DNA of 64,000 nt, taken from contig NZ_CP102409.1 of the NCBI RefSeq assembly GCF_024628725.1, forward strand, positions 129,501 to 193,500, in the 5' to 3' direction. The stretch is from Ruegeria sp. YS9. GTDB taxonomy: Bacteria > Pseudomonadota > Alphaproteobacteria > Rhodobacterales > Rhodobacteraceae. Position numbers and translations under genes: made by a program. Positions 1 to 9,300 of this stretch are shown here, one piece after another (the stretch's first letter is position 1; every line of letters starts with the position of its first letter). The notes beneath the pieces were generated by a model that saw only the letters and a program-made list of their open reading frames with translations, was not told where the DNA came from and made no database searches.

Positions 1-89
1 TGAGGCGGAAAAAACCCGTTATGCGGCCGCCCGAACCATAGAACCTGTTCGCCCTCTGGTATCTTCTCACGCCACCATTCGTCGCTCAT
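1..89 (-). CDS. PH-domain-like protein, N-terminal fragment (runs off the left edge)
   Basis: Only the first 29 codons are in the window. The ATG (89-87) overlaps the TGA of the upstream gene as ATGA, so the two are translationally coupled. The start contains EGEQVLWFGRP, which resembles the E-x-V-L-W-x-G-x-P opening of bacterial PH-domain (bPH2-type) membrane proteins. Its coupled neighbour also looks PH-like, suggesting a pair of related membrane-associated proteins. The family call rests on a short motif. Confidence 0.55.
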   Translation of the reverse strand, partial: MSDEWWREKIPEGEQVLWFGRPHNGFFPP

Positions 90-472
90 CCCATTGCCCT
101 TTCAATCGCGGCTTTGGTGGCGGCCGGGTCTGACTGGTACTTGATCAGATGCTTGTCGCCGGTTTTGGTGACAACCTGGACGAAGCTGCCCATGATATTC
201 ACGGCTGTGATCTGGTTCAGCGGCACGCTGCGTCCGCCGGGACCGGTCAGCGCGGTGTCTGACAATTGCCAATTCGAGACCAGTTCTTCCGAGGCCAGAT
301 ACCACGCGCGTATGCCTATGGCGGCCAGGCCAGCTGGGGCTCCGGTCCAGACGTAAGGATTGCCGATCAGCCACAGCACGGCCATCGCACCGGCCATGGC
401 AACAGCAGCCAGCCATGCGTTGGTGCGGATATAGGCCCCCTTGTCCGGGGCGAAGATCACAGGATCAGCCAT
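86..472 (-). CDS. Small membrane protein with PH-like domain
   Basis: A 128-residue protein. Two hydrophobic segments at about residues 18-37 and 40-58 are followed by a soluble beta-rich part (NWQLSDTAL, VPLNQITAVNIMGSFVQVVT) typical of bacterial PH-like domains, which sit at the membrane in proteins of unknown function. The start lies 16 bp inside the previous gene and the end overlaps the next start by 4 bp, so it belongs to the pyrB transcript. No catalytic residues are evident; the precise role is unknown. Confidence 0.6.
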   Translation of the reverse strand: MADPVIFAPDKGAYIRTNAWLAAVAMAGAMAVLWLIGNPYVWTGAPAGLAAIGIRAWYLASEELVSNWQLSDTALTGPGGRSVPLNQITAVNIMGSFVQVVTKTGDKHLIKYQSDPAATKAAIERAMG

Positions 473-975
473 AAGATGCCTCCGATGACCACAAGCGCGA
501 CCAGTGCCAGAATGGCAGATCCGACGCGGCGGGGGGTGTCACTTGCTGTGGCGGTTTGCGGGGCGGAAAAGGGTTTGGCGCTTTCGGTTTCGATGATCCC
601 CCCGGTCCAGTTCGTGGCCTCTTCCGTGAACAGGCCGATCAGGCGTAGGCGCGGATCGGGCTTCAGCGTCGCCGGGTGTCCGTTGAAAGCCGCGCTGCGC
701 AGGACCATGACCCAACCGTCGACAGAGGCCAGAGTGTTCCGGTCCAACTGATCCGCAGACACGCCGCAGCCCTCGGTCAGGTAGCCGTACAGGCCGAGGT
801 CCTCGAGGTCGGATACCGGGAAGATATCGATGTGGCTGGAATCCAGCCCGTCGACCCCAAGCACCTGATCGGCGGCACCCGGTTCGCGCAGGAACTTCGC
901 CTCTTCCGGGCGCATGTCCAGCGTAAACAGGCGCAAAACGCCGCGTTCGTGGGGGGCAACGGTCAGATCGCTCAT
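457..975 (-). CDS. Tail-anchored hypothetical protein downstream of pyrB
   Basis: A 172-residue protein I cannot assign to a characterised family. The first 125 residues are soluble and acidic. The last ~20 ([18 protein letters not shown]) form a single C-terminal membrane anchor with only a residue or two behind it, so the body should face the cytoplasm. The ATG overlaps the pyrB stop (ATGA), so translation is coupled to aspartate carbamoyltransferase. This position in a pyrimidine operon suggests a Roseobacter-conserved accessory gene, but no function can be read. Confidence 0.7.
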   Translation of the reverse strand: MSDLTVAPHERGVLRLFTLDMRPEEAKFLREPGAADQVLGVDGLDSSHIDIFPVSDLEDLGLYGYLTEGCGVSADQLDRNTLASVDGWVMVLRSAAFNGHPATLKPDPRLRLIGLFTEEATNWTGGIIETESAKPFSAPQTATASDTPRRVGSAILALVALVVIGGILWLIL

Positions 976-1907
976 GCAGCCTCGCGCAGGTTGCGGGCCA
1001 GCAGGTCCATGGCGGCCATTCGGACGGCGACACCCATTTCCACCTGTTCCTGAATGACGGACCGGTTGATGTCGTCCGCCAATGTGCCGTCGATCTCGAC
1101 CCCGCGGTTCATCGGGCCGGGATGCATCACGATCGCGTCTGGCTTGGCCTGCGCCAGCTTCGCGGCGTCCAGCCCGTAGCGGTGGTAGTATTCGCGTTCC
1201 GAAGGGATGAACCCGCCATCCATCCGTTCTTTCTGAAGGCGCAACATCATGACGACGTCAACATCCTTCAGGCCCTCGTTCATGTCATCGTAGATCTCGG
1301 CCCCGAATTCGGCGAATTGCGCGGGCACCAGCGTCGGCGGCCCAATCAGGCGGATGCGGTTTTCCATCTTGCCCAGCAGGATCAGGTTCGAGCGGGCCAC
1401 GCGGGAATGGGCCACGTCCCCGCAGATCGCGATGTTCAGCCGGTGCAGGCGACCCTTGGCGCGACGGATGGTCAGGGCGTCCAGCAGGGCTTGCGTGGGG
1501 TGTTCATGTTTGCCGTCACCGGCGTTCAGAACGGCGCAATTGACCTTCTGCGCCAGCAGATCGACCGCGCCGGAATGCGGGTGCCGCACCACCAGAAGAT
1601 CCGGGTGCATCGCATTCAGCGTCATCGCCGTGTCGATCAGTGTTTCACCTTTCTTGATCGAACTGGCCTGCATCGCCATGTTCATCACATCCGCACCCAG
1701 GCGCTTGCCCGCCAGTTCGAAACTGGCCTGTGTGCGGGTCGAGTTTTCAAAGAACATGTTGATCTGGGTCAGTCCCGACAGCACATCCGAATGCTTGGTC
1801 GACTGGCGGTTCATAGCGACATAGGTCTCGGCCAGATCCAGAATTTCGGTGATATCGGATTGCGACAGATGCTCGATGCCAAGAAGGTGACGATGGGCGA
1901 AACGCAT
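972..1907 (-). CDS. pyrB: Aspartate carbamoyltransferase catalytic subunit
   Basis: Carbamoyl phosphate + L-aspartate to N-carbamoyl-aspartate, the committed step of pyrimidine synthesis. Signature motifs are clear: FFENSTRT (carbamoyl-phosphate binding), [10 protein letters not shown], and the HPGPMNRG segment near the C terminus. The ATG at 1907 was chosen because AGGAG lies seven bases upstream; an in-frame TTG at 1928 would place that SD inside the gene. The resulting 311 aa matches family length. It is the first gene of a compact minus-strand run of four genes. No pyrI or pyrC is visible in the window. Confidence 0.96.
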   Translation of the reverse strand: MRFAHRHLLGIEHLSQSDITEILDLAETYVAMNRQSTKHSDVLSGLTQINMFFENSTRTQASFELAGKRLGADVMNMAMQASSIKKGETLIDTAMTLNAMHPDLLVVRHPHSGAVDLLAQKVNCAVLNAGDGKHEHPTQALLDALTIRRAKGRLHRLNIAICGDVAHSRVARSNLILLGKMENRIRLIGPPTLVPAQFAEFGAEIYDDMNEGLKDVDVVMMLRLQKERMDGGFIPSEREYYHRYGLDAAKLAQAKPDAIVMHPGPMNRGVEIDGTLADDINRSVIQEQVEMGVAVRMAAMDLLARNLREAA

Positions 1908-1966
1908 GGGCGGGCTCCTGTCTGACAATCGCGCCGCTTATAGGAAGCCGGGCGGCGCAAGGCAAC

Positions 1967-2581
1967 CTAAGGTTCCGTACCCTCAGGCAGTTTTTCGCAG
2001 CCGCCCTCGGGCAGGCATTGCTGGCCCGGCTTGCACCATTTGCCATAGCCGCAGTCGATCGCCTTGATCGGTACGCACCCTTGATGGGCCGAGCATTTGA
2101 AACCGGGACGGCATTGTGATCCGGTTTCCTCGCACAGGAACCATCCCGGACGAGAGCATCCCCCGCCGGGCAGGCAGGACGAGCCACGCGCGCAGGTTCT
2201 GCCATCAGCGCAAGTGGTCGGAGGCGTCGTATCCAACTCGGGTGCGTTCCGTTCACACTCACCACGGCCATTGCAGAAACTGTCGCCCGGACAATCCAGC
2301 CGCGAGGCGCATTTGTTCAGGCCTGCGGGCGCACATCTGAGTCCACCAGCAACGCAGCGTTCGAACGGACCGCAACTGCGCCCGCCGCCGCAATAGGTGC
2401 CGCCCAGCGGAATGCAATGGCCATCAAAACTGCATCTTTGCCCGCCTGAACAGCATGTGCTGCCGCATTTGAACTGACCCCCACGGCACTGCCCGTGTTT
2501 GTCGTGAAACGTGGCCACTGCCGGATCACCAGTGACAACCAGCACTAGTCCAATGATGAGGAATCGCAGAAATCTGAGCAT
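1967..2581 (-). CDS. Secreted cysteine-rich repeat protein
   Basis: A 204-residue protein with a Sec signal peptide (hydrophobic residues 5-18, likely cleavage after AVA near residue 24). The mature part has 26 cysteines: a six-Cys first module (including a CC pair), then five four-Cys modules spaced roughly C-x(5,6)-C-x(4)-C-x(4,5)-C, each ending in a G-x-C or similar turn. There is no HD, HExxH or other catalytic signature. The pattern recalls small disulfide-knot modules of extracellular proteins. It is not coupled to pyrB (59-bp gap) and is divergent from the glycosylase gene. Function unknown. Confidence 0.75.
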   Translation of the reverse strand: MLRFLRFLIIGLVLVVTGDPAVATFHDKHGQCRGGQFKCGSTCCSGGQRCSFDGHCIPLGGTYCGGGRSCGPFERCVAGGLRCAPAGLNKCASRLDCPGDSFCNGRGECERNAPELDTTPPTTCADGRTCARGSSCLPGGGCSRPGWFLCEETGSQCRPGFKCSAHQGCVPIKAIDCGYGKWCKPGQQCLPEGGCEKLPEGTEP

Positions 2582-2664
2582 CGCAGGCCGATGGTCGGCG
2601 CGACAGAGCGACCGATCAAGCCCTATTCGCTTTCCCTCAGCCCTCAGGCGGGTAAGTTATCCCT

Positions 2665-3432
2665 ATGGAATCGGGTTTGGACTATTATTCTGCGCGGGCG
2701 CTGCTGGAATGGCAGATCGAACTGGGCGCCACCGAGGCAATCGGAGATGCGCCGGTTGACCGGTACGCGTTGCCCGACACCACGGCCAAACCCAAGAAAG
2801 CAGAAGCGCGCCCCGCCGCCCCGGCGAAGCCACGGGATGTAAACCCAGTAGCAATCGCAGGATCCGCAGCACAGGGCGCGGGATCGCTGGATCAGTTGCG
2901 CGCAGCGATGGACGCTTTCGAACATTGCGAGCTCAAACGCGGTGCGCGGCAGTTGGTCTTTGCCGCTGGGACCCCCGGCGCACGGGTTATGATCATTGGC
3001 GAGGCGCCGGGCCGCGATGAGGACCGCGAAGGCAAGCCCTTTGTCGGCCGTGCGGGCCAATTGCTGGACCGGATGCTGGCGGCAATTGAGCTGGATCGTC
3101 GCGAGAACGTCTATATCACCAACGTGCTGCCATGGCGGCCCCCGCAGAACCGCGACCCCAAACCCGAAGAGATCGGGATGATGAAGCCGTTCCTGGAACG
3201 TCATGTGGCCCTGGCCAGGCCAGAGGTTCTGGTGGTGATGGGGAATATCAGCTGTCAGGCCGTGCTTGGCAAACGCGGCATCACCCGCCTGCGCGGCAAA
3301 TGGGATCAGGCGATGGATCTGCCGGTGATTCCGATGTTCCACCCGGCTTATCTGCTGCGACAACCGCAGATGAAACGGCAGGCCTGGGCGGATCTGCTGG
3401 AACTGAAAGCGCGGCTGCGAGGTGCAACATGA
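2665..3432 (+). CDS. Uracil-DNA glycosylase, family-4-like, lacking most Fe-S ligands
   Basis: Removes uracil from DNA. Residues ~80-255 are the catalytic domain: motif A GEAPGRDED (112-120), the N-x-RPPxNRDP loop (153-164) and motif B HPAYLLR (His226). The first ~75 residues are an Ala/Pro-rich extension. Classical family-4 enzymes bind a [4Fe-4S] cluster through four cysteines; here Cys88 remains, but the expected second Cys is Lys91, the third is Trp157 and the fourth is Met173. The fold and active site look intact. It is coupled (ATGA) to the following phosphoesterase gene. Confidence 0.85.
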   Translation: MESGLDYYSARALLEWQIELGATEAIGDAPVDRYALPDTTAKPKKAEARPAAPAKPRDVNPVAIAGSAAQGAGSLDQLRAAMDAFEHCELKRGARQLVFAAGTPGARVMIIGEAPGRDEDREGKPFVGRAGQLLDRMLAAIELDRRENVYITNVLPWRPPQNRDPKPEEIGMMKPFLERHVALARPEVLVVMGNISCQAVLGKRGITRLRGKWDQAMDLPVIPMFHPAYLLRQPQMKRQAWADLLELKARLRGAT

Positions 3433-4028
3433 AGGTTCTGGCATTCTCTGATCTGCACATGGCGCGCAACCGTGCGGCCGATCTGGTAGCCGCCAGCGCC
3501 GAGGCTGATCTGGTCATCGGCGCCGGTGATTATTGCAATTCGCGTCAGGGGCTGGACGAGGCGATGCAGATGCTGTCGGGCATTTCGGCCCCGCTGGTCC
3601 TGATCCCGGGAAACGCGGAAAGTGCAGAAGAGCTGGGCAATGCGGCCCCGGACGGTGTTCATGTCCTGCATGGGTCTGGCATGACCATAGACGGCTTGCG
3701 CTTGTTTGGCCTTGGCTACGGCGTACCACCGACTCCGTTCGGAGCCTGGTCCTGTGACCTGACAGAAGGTGAGGCGTCCGAGATGCTCGACCGGTGTGAG
3801 ACGGCTGATGTCCTGATCGTTCATTCTCCGCCCAAAGGGTATGGGGATCAGACATCGCAAGGCCTTTCGGTCGGATCAACTGCCATACGAGATGCGGTGG
3901 AACGCCTTCAGCCGGGGTTTGCGTTCTTTGGCCATGTGCATGAAAGCTGGGGCTATCGAGGGTCCTTGGGTCGAACACAACTGGCCAATCTGGGACCGAA
4001 ACCGAATTGGTTTGAAGTAGGCCCATGA
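3429..4028 (+). CDS. Metallophosphoesterase (calcineurin-like)
   Basis: A 199-residue predicted dinuclear-metal phosphoesterase. Metal ligands are visible in order: D8-x-H10 (FSDLH), GAGD34, GN62 (GNAE rather than GNHD, so the usual motif-III His is absent), H132 (VHSPP), and GH169-x-H171. The ATG overlaps the glycosylase TGA by four bases, implying stoichiometric expression with a DNA-repair enzyme. The substrate (cyclic nucleotide, phosphoprotein or DNA end) cannot be told from sequence. The stop is followed by ~196 bp with no convincing gene. Confidence 0.85.
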   Translation: MKVLAFSDLHMARNRAADLVAASAEADLVIGAGDYCNSRQGLDEAMQMLSGISAPLVLIPGNAESAEELGNAAPDGVHVLHGSGMTIDGLRLFGLGYGVPPTPFGAWSCDLTEGEASEMLDRCETADVLIVHSPPKGYGDQTSQGLSVGSTAIRDAVERLQPGFAFFGHVHESWGYRGSLGRTQLANLGPKPNWFEVGP

Positions 4029-4224
4029 CCAAAACCTTCCCCTTGTTGGCGCCCATTCGGCAGTTTGTGAACCCCGGGGCGGGATCATTGCCGTCGGAGT
4101 GTTTGTCGTGAACGGGCAGCATGTCGGCAACCGGCGCGCCTCGCGTATTATTGGTTGGATCACGGGGCGCATATGTTCCGCCCTCGCAATCCGACTTGTC
4201 ATGATTGAAAGGGCCTGACGCAAG
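4029..4224. other. Intergenic, no convincing gene
   Basis: Only short reading frames (up to about 28 residues) begin here, none with both a good SD and conserved features. An ATG overlapping the phosphoesterase stop (4025) gives a 28-residue frame that looks like chance. This likely holds the moaB promoter. Confidence 0.5.
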
Positions 4225-4767
4225 ATGTCACGCATTGACGAAACCATGGAGTTCATCCCCGTAAGAATTGCCGTTCTGACCGTTTCGGACACCAGATCGA
4301 TGGACGAAGATCGCTCGGGGCAGACATTGGTGGACCGGATCGAAAAAGCGGGCCATGTGGTCGCGGATCGCCAGATCATCCGGGATGAGCGCGACCAGAT
4401 CGCCGACCAGTTGCGGGCATGGGTGGCGGATGAGCGGATCGATGTCGTGATCTCGACCGGCGGAACGGGTCTGACCGGGCGGGACGTGACAGTCGAGGCG
4501 CATCGGGACGTGTACGAAAAAGAGATCGACGCATTCGGTACCGTCTTCACTATAATCTCGATGGAAAAAATCGGCACCTCGGCGGTGCAGTCCCGTGCAA
4601 CCGGGGGCGTTGCGGGGGGAACATACCTGTTTGCATTGCCCGGCAGCCCGGGGGCCTGCAAGGATGCGTGGGATGGGATTTTGGAAAAACAGTTCGATTA
4701 CCGGCATCGCCCCTGCAATTTTGTGGAAATAATGCCCAGATTGGACGAACATCTGCGACGGAAGTAG
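4225..4767 (+). CDS. moaB: Molybdenum cofactor biosynthesis protein MoaB/Mog family
   Basis: A 180-residue protein of the MoaB/MogA family, which adenylates molybdopterin before molybdate insertion. Seen: VLTVSDTRS near the N terminus, the STGGTGLTGRDVT substrate loop, and ALPGSPGACKDAWDGIL near the C terminus. Length fits MoaB rather than the longer eukaryotic fusions. It stands alone with intergenic DNA on both sides, about 16 kb from the main cofactor cluster (fdhD-mobA-mobB-moeA) in this window. The MoaB versus MogA label is uncertain. Confidence 0.9.
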   Translation: MSRIDETMEFIPVRIAVLTVSDTRSMDEDRSGQTLVDRIEKAGHVVADRQIIRDERDQIADQLRAWVADERIDVVISTGGTGLTGRDVTVEAHRDVYEKEIDAFGTVFTIISMEKIGTSAVQSRATGGVAGGTYLFALPGSPGACKDAWDGILEKQFDYRHRPCNFVEIMPRLDEHLRRK

Positions 4768-4873
4768 ACTGGTCGTACGTTCAATTCCGTATAACCGCTT
4801 TGTGGCTTGGCATAATTCGTGATCCGGCTACATGTTGTGGACGGCAGCTTGGTGCAACCGGGGTAACTGTTTG

Positions 4874-6322
4874 ATGCGATTTCTACGGCAGAGTCTTGTC
4901 GGTGTCTTTCTGGCGTTCCTGACGCTTGCTCTGCTGTTTGTTGCTGCGCAGATCATCATGGGTGCCGTTCAGGACGTCCTGACGCGTGAGGACCAGGCGC
5001 CCGCCGCTCGGGAACGGGTCTTTGCGGTTGCCGTACGTCAGGCCGAGGCGGAAACCGTTATCCCCTATCTCGAAGCATTCGGAGAGGTCCAGAGCCGGCG
5101 CAGGCTGGAATTGCGCGCGGCACTGGGTGGCCGTGTTGTTGCCCTGGCAGAAGACTTTGTGGATGGCGGAACGGTAACTGCCGGGGAAGTTCTGGTGGAA
5201 CTGGATCCGGCGGATGCCCAATCCGCGCTGGATCGGGCCAAGTCCGATCTTTTGGACGCACAATTCGAAGAACGTGATGCCGAACGGTCTCTGCTGCTGG
5301 CGCAGGACGAATTGAAATCGGCCGAGGCGCAAGCCGAACTGCGGGAACGGGCGCTGCAACGGCAACGCGATCTGGAGTCCCGAGGGGTAGGCGCCGCCGC
5401 CAGCGTGGAAGAGGCGGAACTGGCGGCTGCGTCAGCCCAACAGGCCGTTCTGGCGCGTCGTATCGCGCTTGCACAGGCTGAATCCCGCGTCGATCAGGCA
5501 ACGACATTGTTGGCGCGGGCTGAGATAGCCCTGAAGGCGGCGGAACGCGATCTTGACGATATGACCATTCGGGCCGGTTTCAGCGGCACCCTGACCGATG
5601 TGACGCTTGTGGAAGGGCGCTTGGTGTCGGCAAATGAAAAACTGGCTGAACTTGTTGATCCAAACGCTCTTGAAGTGGCATTCCGGGTGTCAACGGCACA
5701 ATATGTGCGTCTGTTGGACGAGAATGACAGGCTGATCAACGCACCGGTGACGGTTTCGCTTGAGGTGACGGGCACCGATCTGACCGCGACAGGCTATATC
5801 AGCCGTGACAGCGGGTCAGCGGGCGAGGGCCGGACCGGACGTTTGATCTATGCGCGTCTGCAAGAAGCATCCGGGTTCAAGCCAGAAGATTTCGTCACCG
5901 TCTCGGTTCAGGAACAACCGCTTGCCAACGTGTTCCGCTTGCCGTCTTCGGCATTGGACGCATCAGGAACGGTTCTGGTGCTGGGTGCGGATGACCGTCT
6001 GGAAAGCTTGCCGGTGCAGCTTGTCCGCAGACAGGGTGACGAGGTTTTGCTGCGGGGCGACGGGTTGGAAGGGCGCGAGGTCGTCATCGGTCGCACGCCA
6101 TTGCTTGGGCCTGGCGTGCGGGTGCGGCCCTTGCGGCTTGAGGCCGGGGCAGACCCGGGCATGGTCGAGCTGTCAGATGCGAAACGCGCTGAACTCGTGG
6201 CCCGGGTTGAGGCCAACGAAACCATGCCTCAGGATGAAAAAACTCAGGTTCTCGGTCAGTTGCGGTCAGCGCGCGTACCTTCATCTCTGGTGCGGCGCAT
6301 TGAAACCAAGGCCGGGGGCTGA
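4874..6322 (+). CDS. RND efflux periplasmic adaptor (membrane fusion protein)
   Basis: A 482-residue adaptor for the RND pump encoded 5 bp downstream. It has an N-terminal membrane segment (about residues 8-30), a biotinyl-lipoyl-like half-motif (GGRVVALAEDFVDGGTVTAGEVLVELD), a long Ala/Glu/Gln-rich alpha-helical hairpin at about 120-220, and then beta-barrel and membrane-proximal domains. The ATG at 4874 is preferred over an upstream TTG-type start because the protein then begins directly with a basic residue cluster and the membrane anchor. It likely bridges the inner-membrane pump and an outer-membrane channel encoded elsewhere. Confidence 0.88.
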   Translation: MRFLRQSLVGVFLAFLTLALLFVAAQIIMGAVQDVLTREDQAPAARERVFAVAVRQAEAETVIPYLEAFGEVQSRRRLELRAALGGRVVALAEDFVDGGTVTAGEVLVELDPADAQSALDRAKSDLLDAQFEERDAERSLLLAQDELKSAEAQAELRERALQRQRDLESRGVGAAASVEEAELAAASAQQAVLARRIALAQAESRVDQATTLLARAEIALKAAERDLDDMTIRAGFSGTLTDVTLVEGRLVSANEKLAELVDPNALEVAFRVSTAQYVRLLDENDRLINAPVTVSLEVTGTDLTATGYISRDSGSAGEGRTGRLIYARLQEASGFKPEDFVTVSVQEQPLANVFRLPSSALDASGTVLVLGADDRLESLPVQLVRRQGDEVLLRGDGLEGREVVIGRTPLLGPGVRVRPLRLEAGADPGMVELSDAKRAELVARVEANETMPQDEKTQVLGQLRSARVPSSLVRRIETKAGG

Positions 6323-6327
6323 GCGTC

Positions 6328-9300
6328 ATGATGCGCGAGATACCTGGCGCAGCGGGTGGCCTTCTCAGTTACTTCACACGGCACCGGACGGTGGCCAATT
6401 TGCTGCTGCTGGTGATGCTGGTTCTGGGCGCGGCTGCCATTCCGAACATGCGGGCGCAGTTCTTTCCGGATGTCATTCTGGAACGCATCGATGTGACCGT
6501 CTCGTGGGAAGGTGCAGGCCCCGAGGACATGGATGCCGGTATCGTGCAGTTGTTGGAACCTGCGCTGCTGGCCGTTGAAGGGGTAACCAGTACCGAGGCC
6601 AGTTCACACCCAAGTTGGACCCGCGTCAGACTGGAGTTCGAGCCGAACTGGGACATGTCCCGCGCGGTCGAAGATGTCCGGTCCGCGATAGACGGTGTGA
6701 CGGATCTGCCCGAAGGCTCGGAAGAACCTGAAATTCGACGCGGCGCTTGGCGGGATCGGGTGACGGATGTCGTTATCAGTGGCCCCACCGACACCAATCA
6801 ACTGGCGAAGCTGACGGATGAGTTCATCAACCGCTTGTTCTCGGCGGGCGTCACGCGTACCGAAATCAGGGGCATTGCCGCGCCCCAGATCATTGTCGAG
6901 ATCACCACGGCGCAATTGATCGCCAATGACATCACCATGGAAGAGATCGCATCGGCGATTGCGGGCGAGGTCAGCACCGATCCCGCTGGTGAGGTTGAGG
7001 GCGCAGGTGCGCGTATCCGGGCCGGAACCGAAAAGCGGACCCCGGAACAGATCGAAGACATCGCGCTGCGGACCTTTGCCAACGGGTCGAAGCTGAAAGT
7101 CGGTGATATCGCCAGGATTCGGGTCGAAGGTGTCACACGGCATCGCAGTTATTTCGTCGACGACGATCCGGCCATGTCCATCCGGGTCGACCGGTCAAAT
7201 CTGGGCGATGCGATAGACATCCAGCACACGGTCGAAGATGTTGCCCGCGAAATGCAGGCCAGCTTGCCCGAAGGTGTGAAGATTGAGCTGATCCGCACCC
7301 GCGCCCAGGCCATAACCGACCGATTGAACATCCTGGTCAACAACGGGTTGATGGGTCTTGGCCTTGTCGTCTGCCTTCTGTTCTTGTTCCTCAACGCGCG
7401 CATCGCCTTCTGGGTTGCGGCAGGTATCCCGGTGGCGATGTCAGCGGCAATTGCGTTGATGTATCTGGGGGGATTGTCGCTGAACATGGTGTCGCTGTTC
7501 GGTCTGATCATCACGCTGGGCATCGTGGTTGATGACGCCATCGTGGTGGGGGAACACGCGGATTTCCGCGCCCGGCGTTTGGGTGAGCCGCCTGTCGTGG
7601 CTGCGGAACGTGCGGCGCGGCGAATGGCCATGCCGGTTCTGGCTGCGACCGTCACGACGGTAATCGCGTTCTTCGGTCTGACGCTAGTGGGCGGACGTTT
7701 CGGCGAACTGATCCGCGACATTCCTTTTACAGTGATCGCTGTACTGATCGCTTCGCTGGTCGAATGCTTCCTGATCCTTCCCAACCACATGGCACACGCC
7801 ATCGCACATTCGGCCAAGGAACACTGGTATGACCTGCCCAACCGGGTCGTCAATCGTGGTTTCCGTTGGGTTCGGGACCACCTGTTCCGCCCGTTGATCG
7901 CCTGGGTGATATGGGCGCGTTACGTGGTCGTGGCGCTGATGATCGCGGTACTGGCCAGCCAGGTCGCGCTGTTCATTCGCGGCGACGTGAACTGGCGTTT
8001 TTTCAATGCACCAGAACGAAGTTCGGTGACCGGCGGCTTTATCATGCGCGAAGGCTCGACGCGATCAGATACGCTGGAAATGATGCGCCTTCTGCAACAG
8101 GCGGTCAATGATCTGGGCCAGATCTACGAAGAGCGTCACGGCCGCAATCCGATCGACTATGTCCTGGCCGAGGTTGGCGGCAACGCAGGCCGGCAACTGG
8201 CTGCCGCGGATGGTAAGGATGGCAGTTTGTTGGGCGGTATCTCGATCGAGCTTATCGATGCCGATCTGCGCCCTTACTCGAGTTTCGAATTCGTCGGAGA
8301 GTTGCAGGAATTCGCGCCGCGCCATCCCAAGCTCGAAGTGGTAAGCTTCCGCGGTTGGCGGTCCGGCCCTGGCGGCGATGCCATCGATGTGCAGTTTTTC
8401 GGCTCTGATGTGAGCGTTCTCAAGGCCGCGTCCGAAGACTTGCAGGCCGAGCTGTCGAAATTCCCCGAAGTCTCGGCGCTGGAAGACAACCTGGCTTATG
8501 ACAAGGAAGAGTTCATCCTGGACCTGACCGCGCAGGGAGAGGCGCTGGGATTCCGGATTGAAACGCTGGGTCGCGCCCTGCGCAATCGCCTGAACGGCAT
8601 CGAAGCGGCGACATTCCCGGACGGACCACGCAGTGCCGAGATCCGTGTGGAACTGCCTGAGGGCGAACTGACGGCAGATTTCCTCGAGCGTACGCTGATG
8701 CGGTCTCCTGACGGGGTTTACGTACCGCTGGCCGACATCGTATCGGTCGAGCGTAAATCCGGTTTCTCGACGGTTCGGCGCGAAAACGGCCTGAGGGTTG
8801 TTTCGGTCTACGGCGACATCTCGGAAGATGATCCGGCACGCGCCACCGAAATCGAATGGGCGATGCAGGAAGAAATTCTGCCCGATATCGCAGCCGAGCG
8901 GCAAGTTGAGTGGCGCATGTCGGGTCTGAGAGAACAGGAAAATGAATTCCTTGCCGAAGCCCGCACCGGTTTGATCCTGTGCCTGACAGGTATCTACCTT
9001 GTACTGGCCTGGGTGTTCGCCAGCTGGACACGGCCAGTGGTTGTCATGGCAATCATCCCTTTCGGCCTCGTTGGTGCGATCTGGGGCCACTACATCTGGG
9101 AAGTGCCGCTCAGCATGTTCACGGTGGTCGGATTGCTGGGCATGACGGGGATCATCATCAACGACTCGATCGTTCTGGTGACGACGATAGATGCCTATCA
9201 AAAAGACCGAGGTCTGGTTCCGTCCATTGTCGAAGGTACCGCAGACAGGTTGCGGCCGGTGATGCTGACCACTTTGACCACGGTTCTTGGACTTGCGCCG

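Noticed and set aside
2665..3432. Reading the glycosylase as a family-5 or UDGX enzyme
   Set aside because: Motif A GEAPGRDED and motif B HPAYLLR match family 4; UDGX-type insert KRIHQRPNRTE is absent.
4025..4111. 28-residue frame overlapping the phosphoesterase stop (ATGA)
   Set aside because: No conserved features; the overlap can arise by chance.
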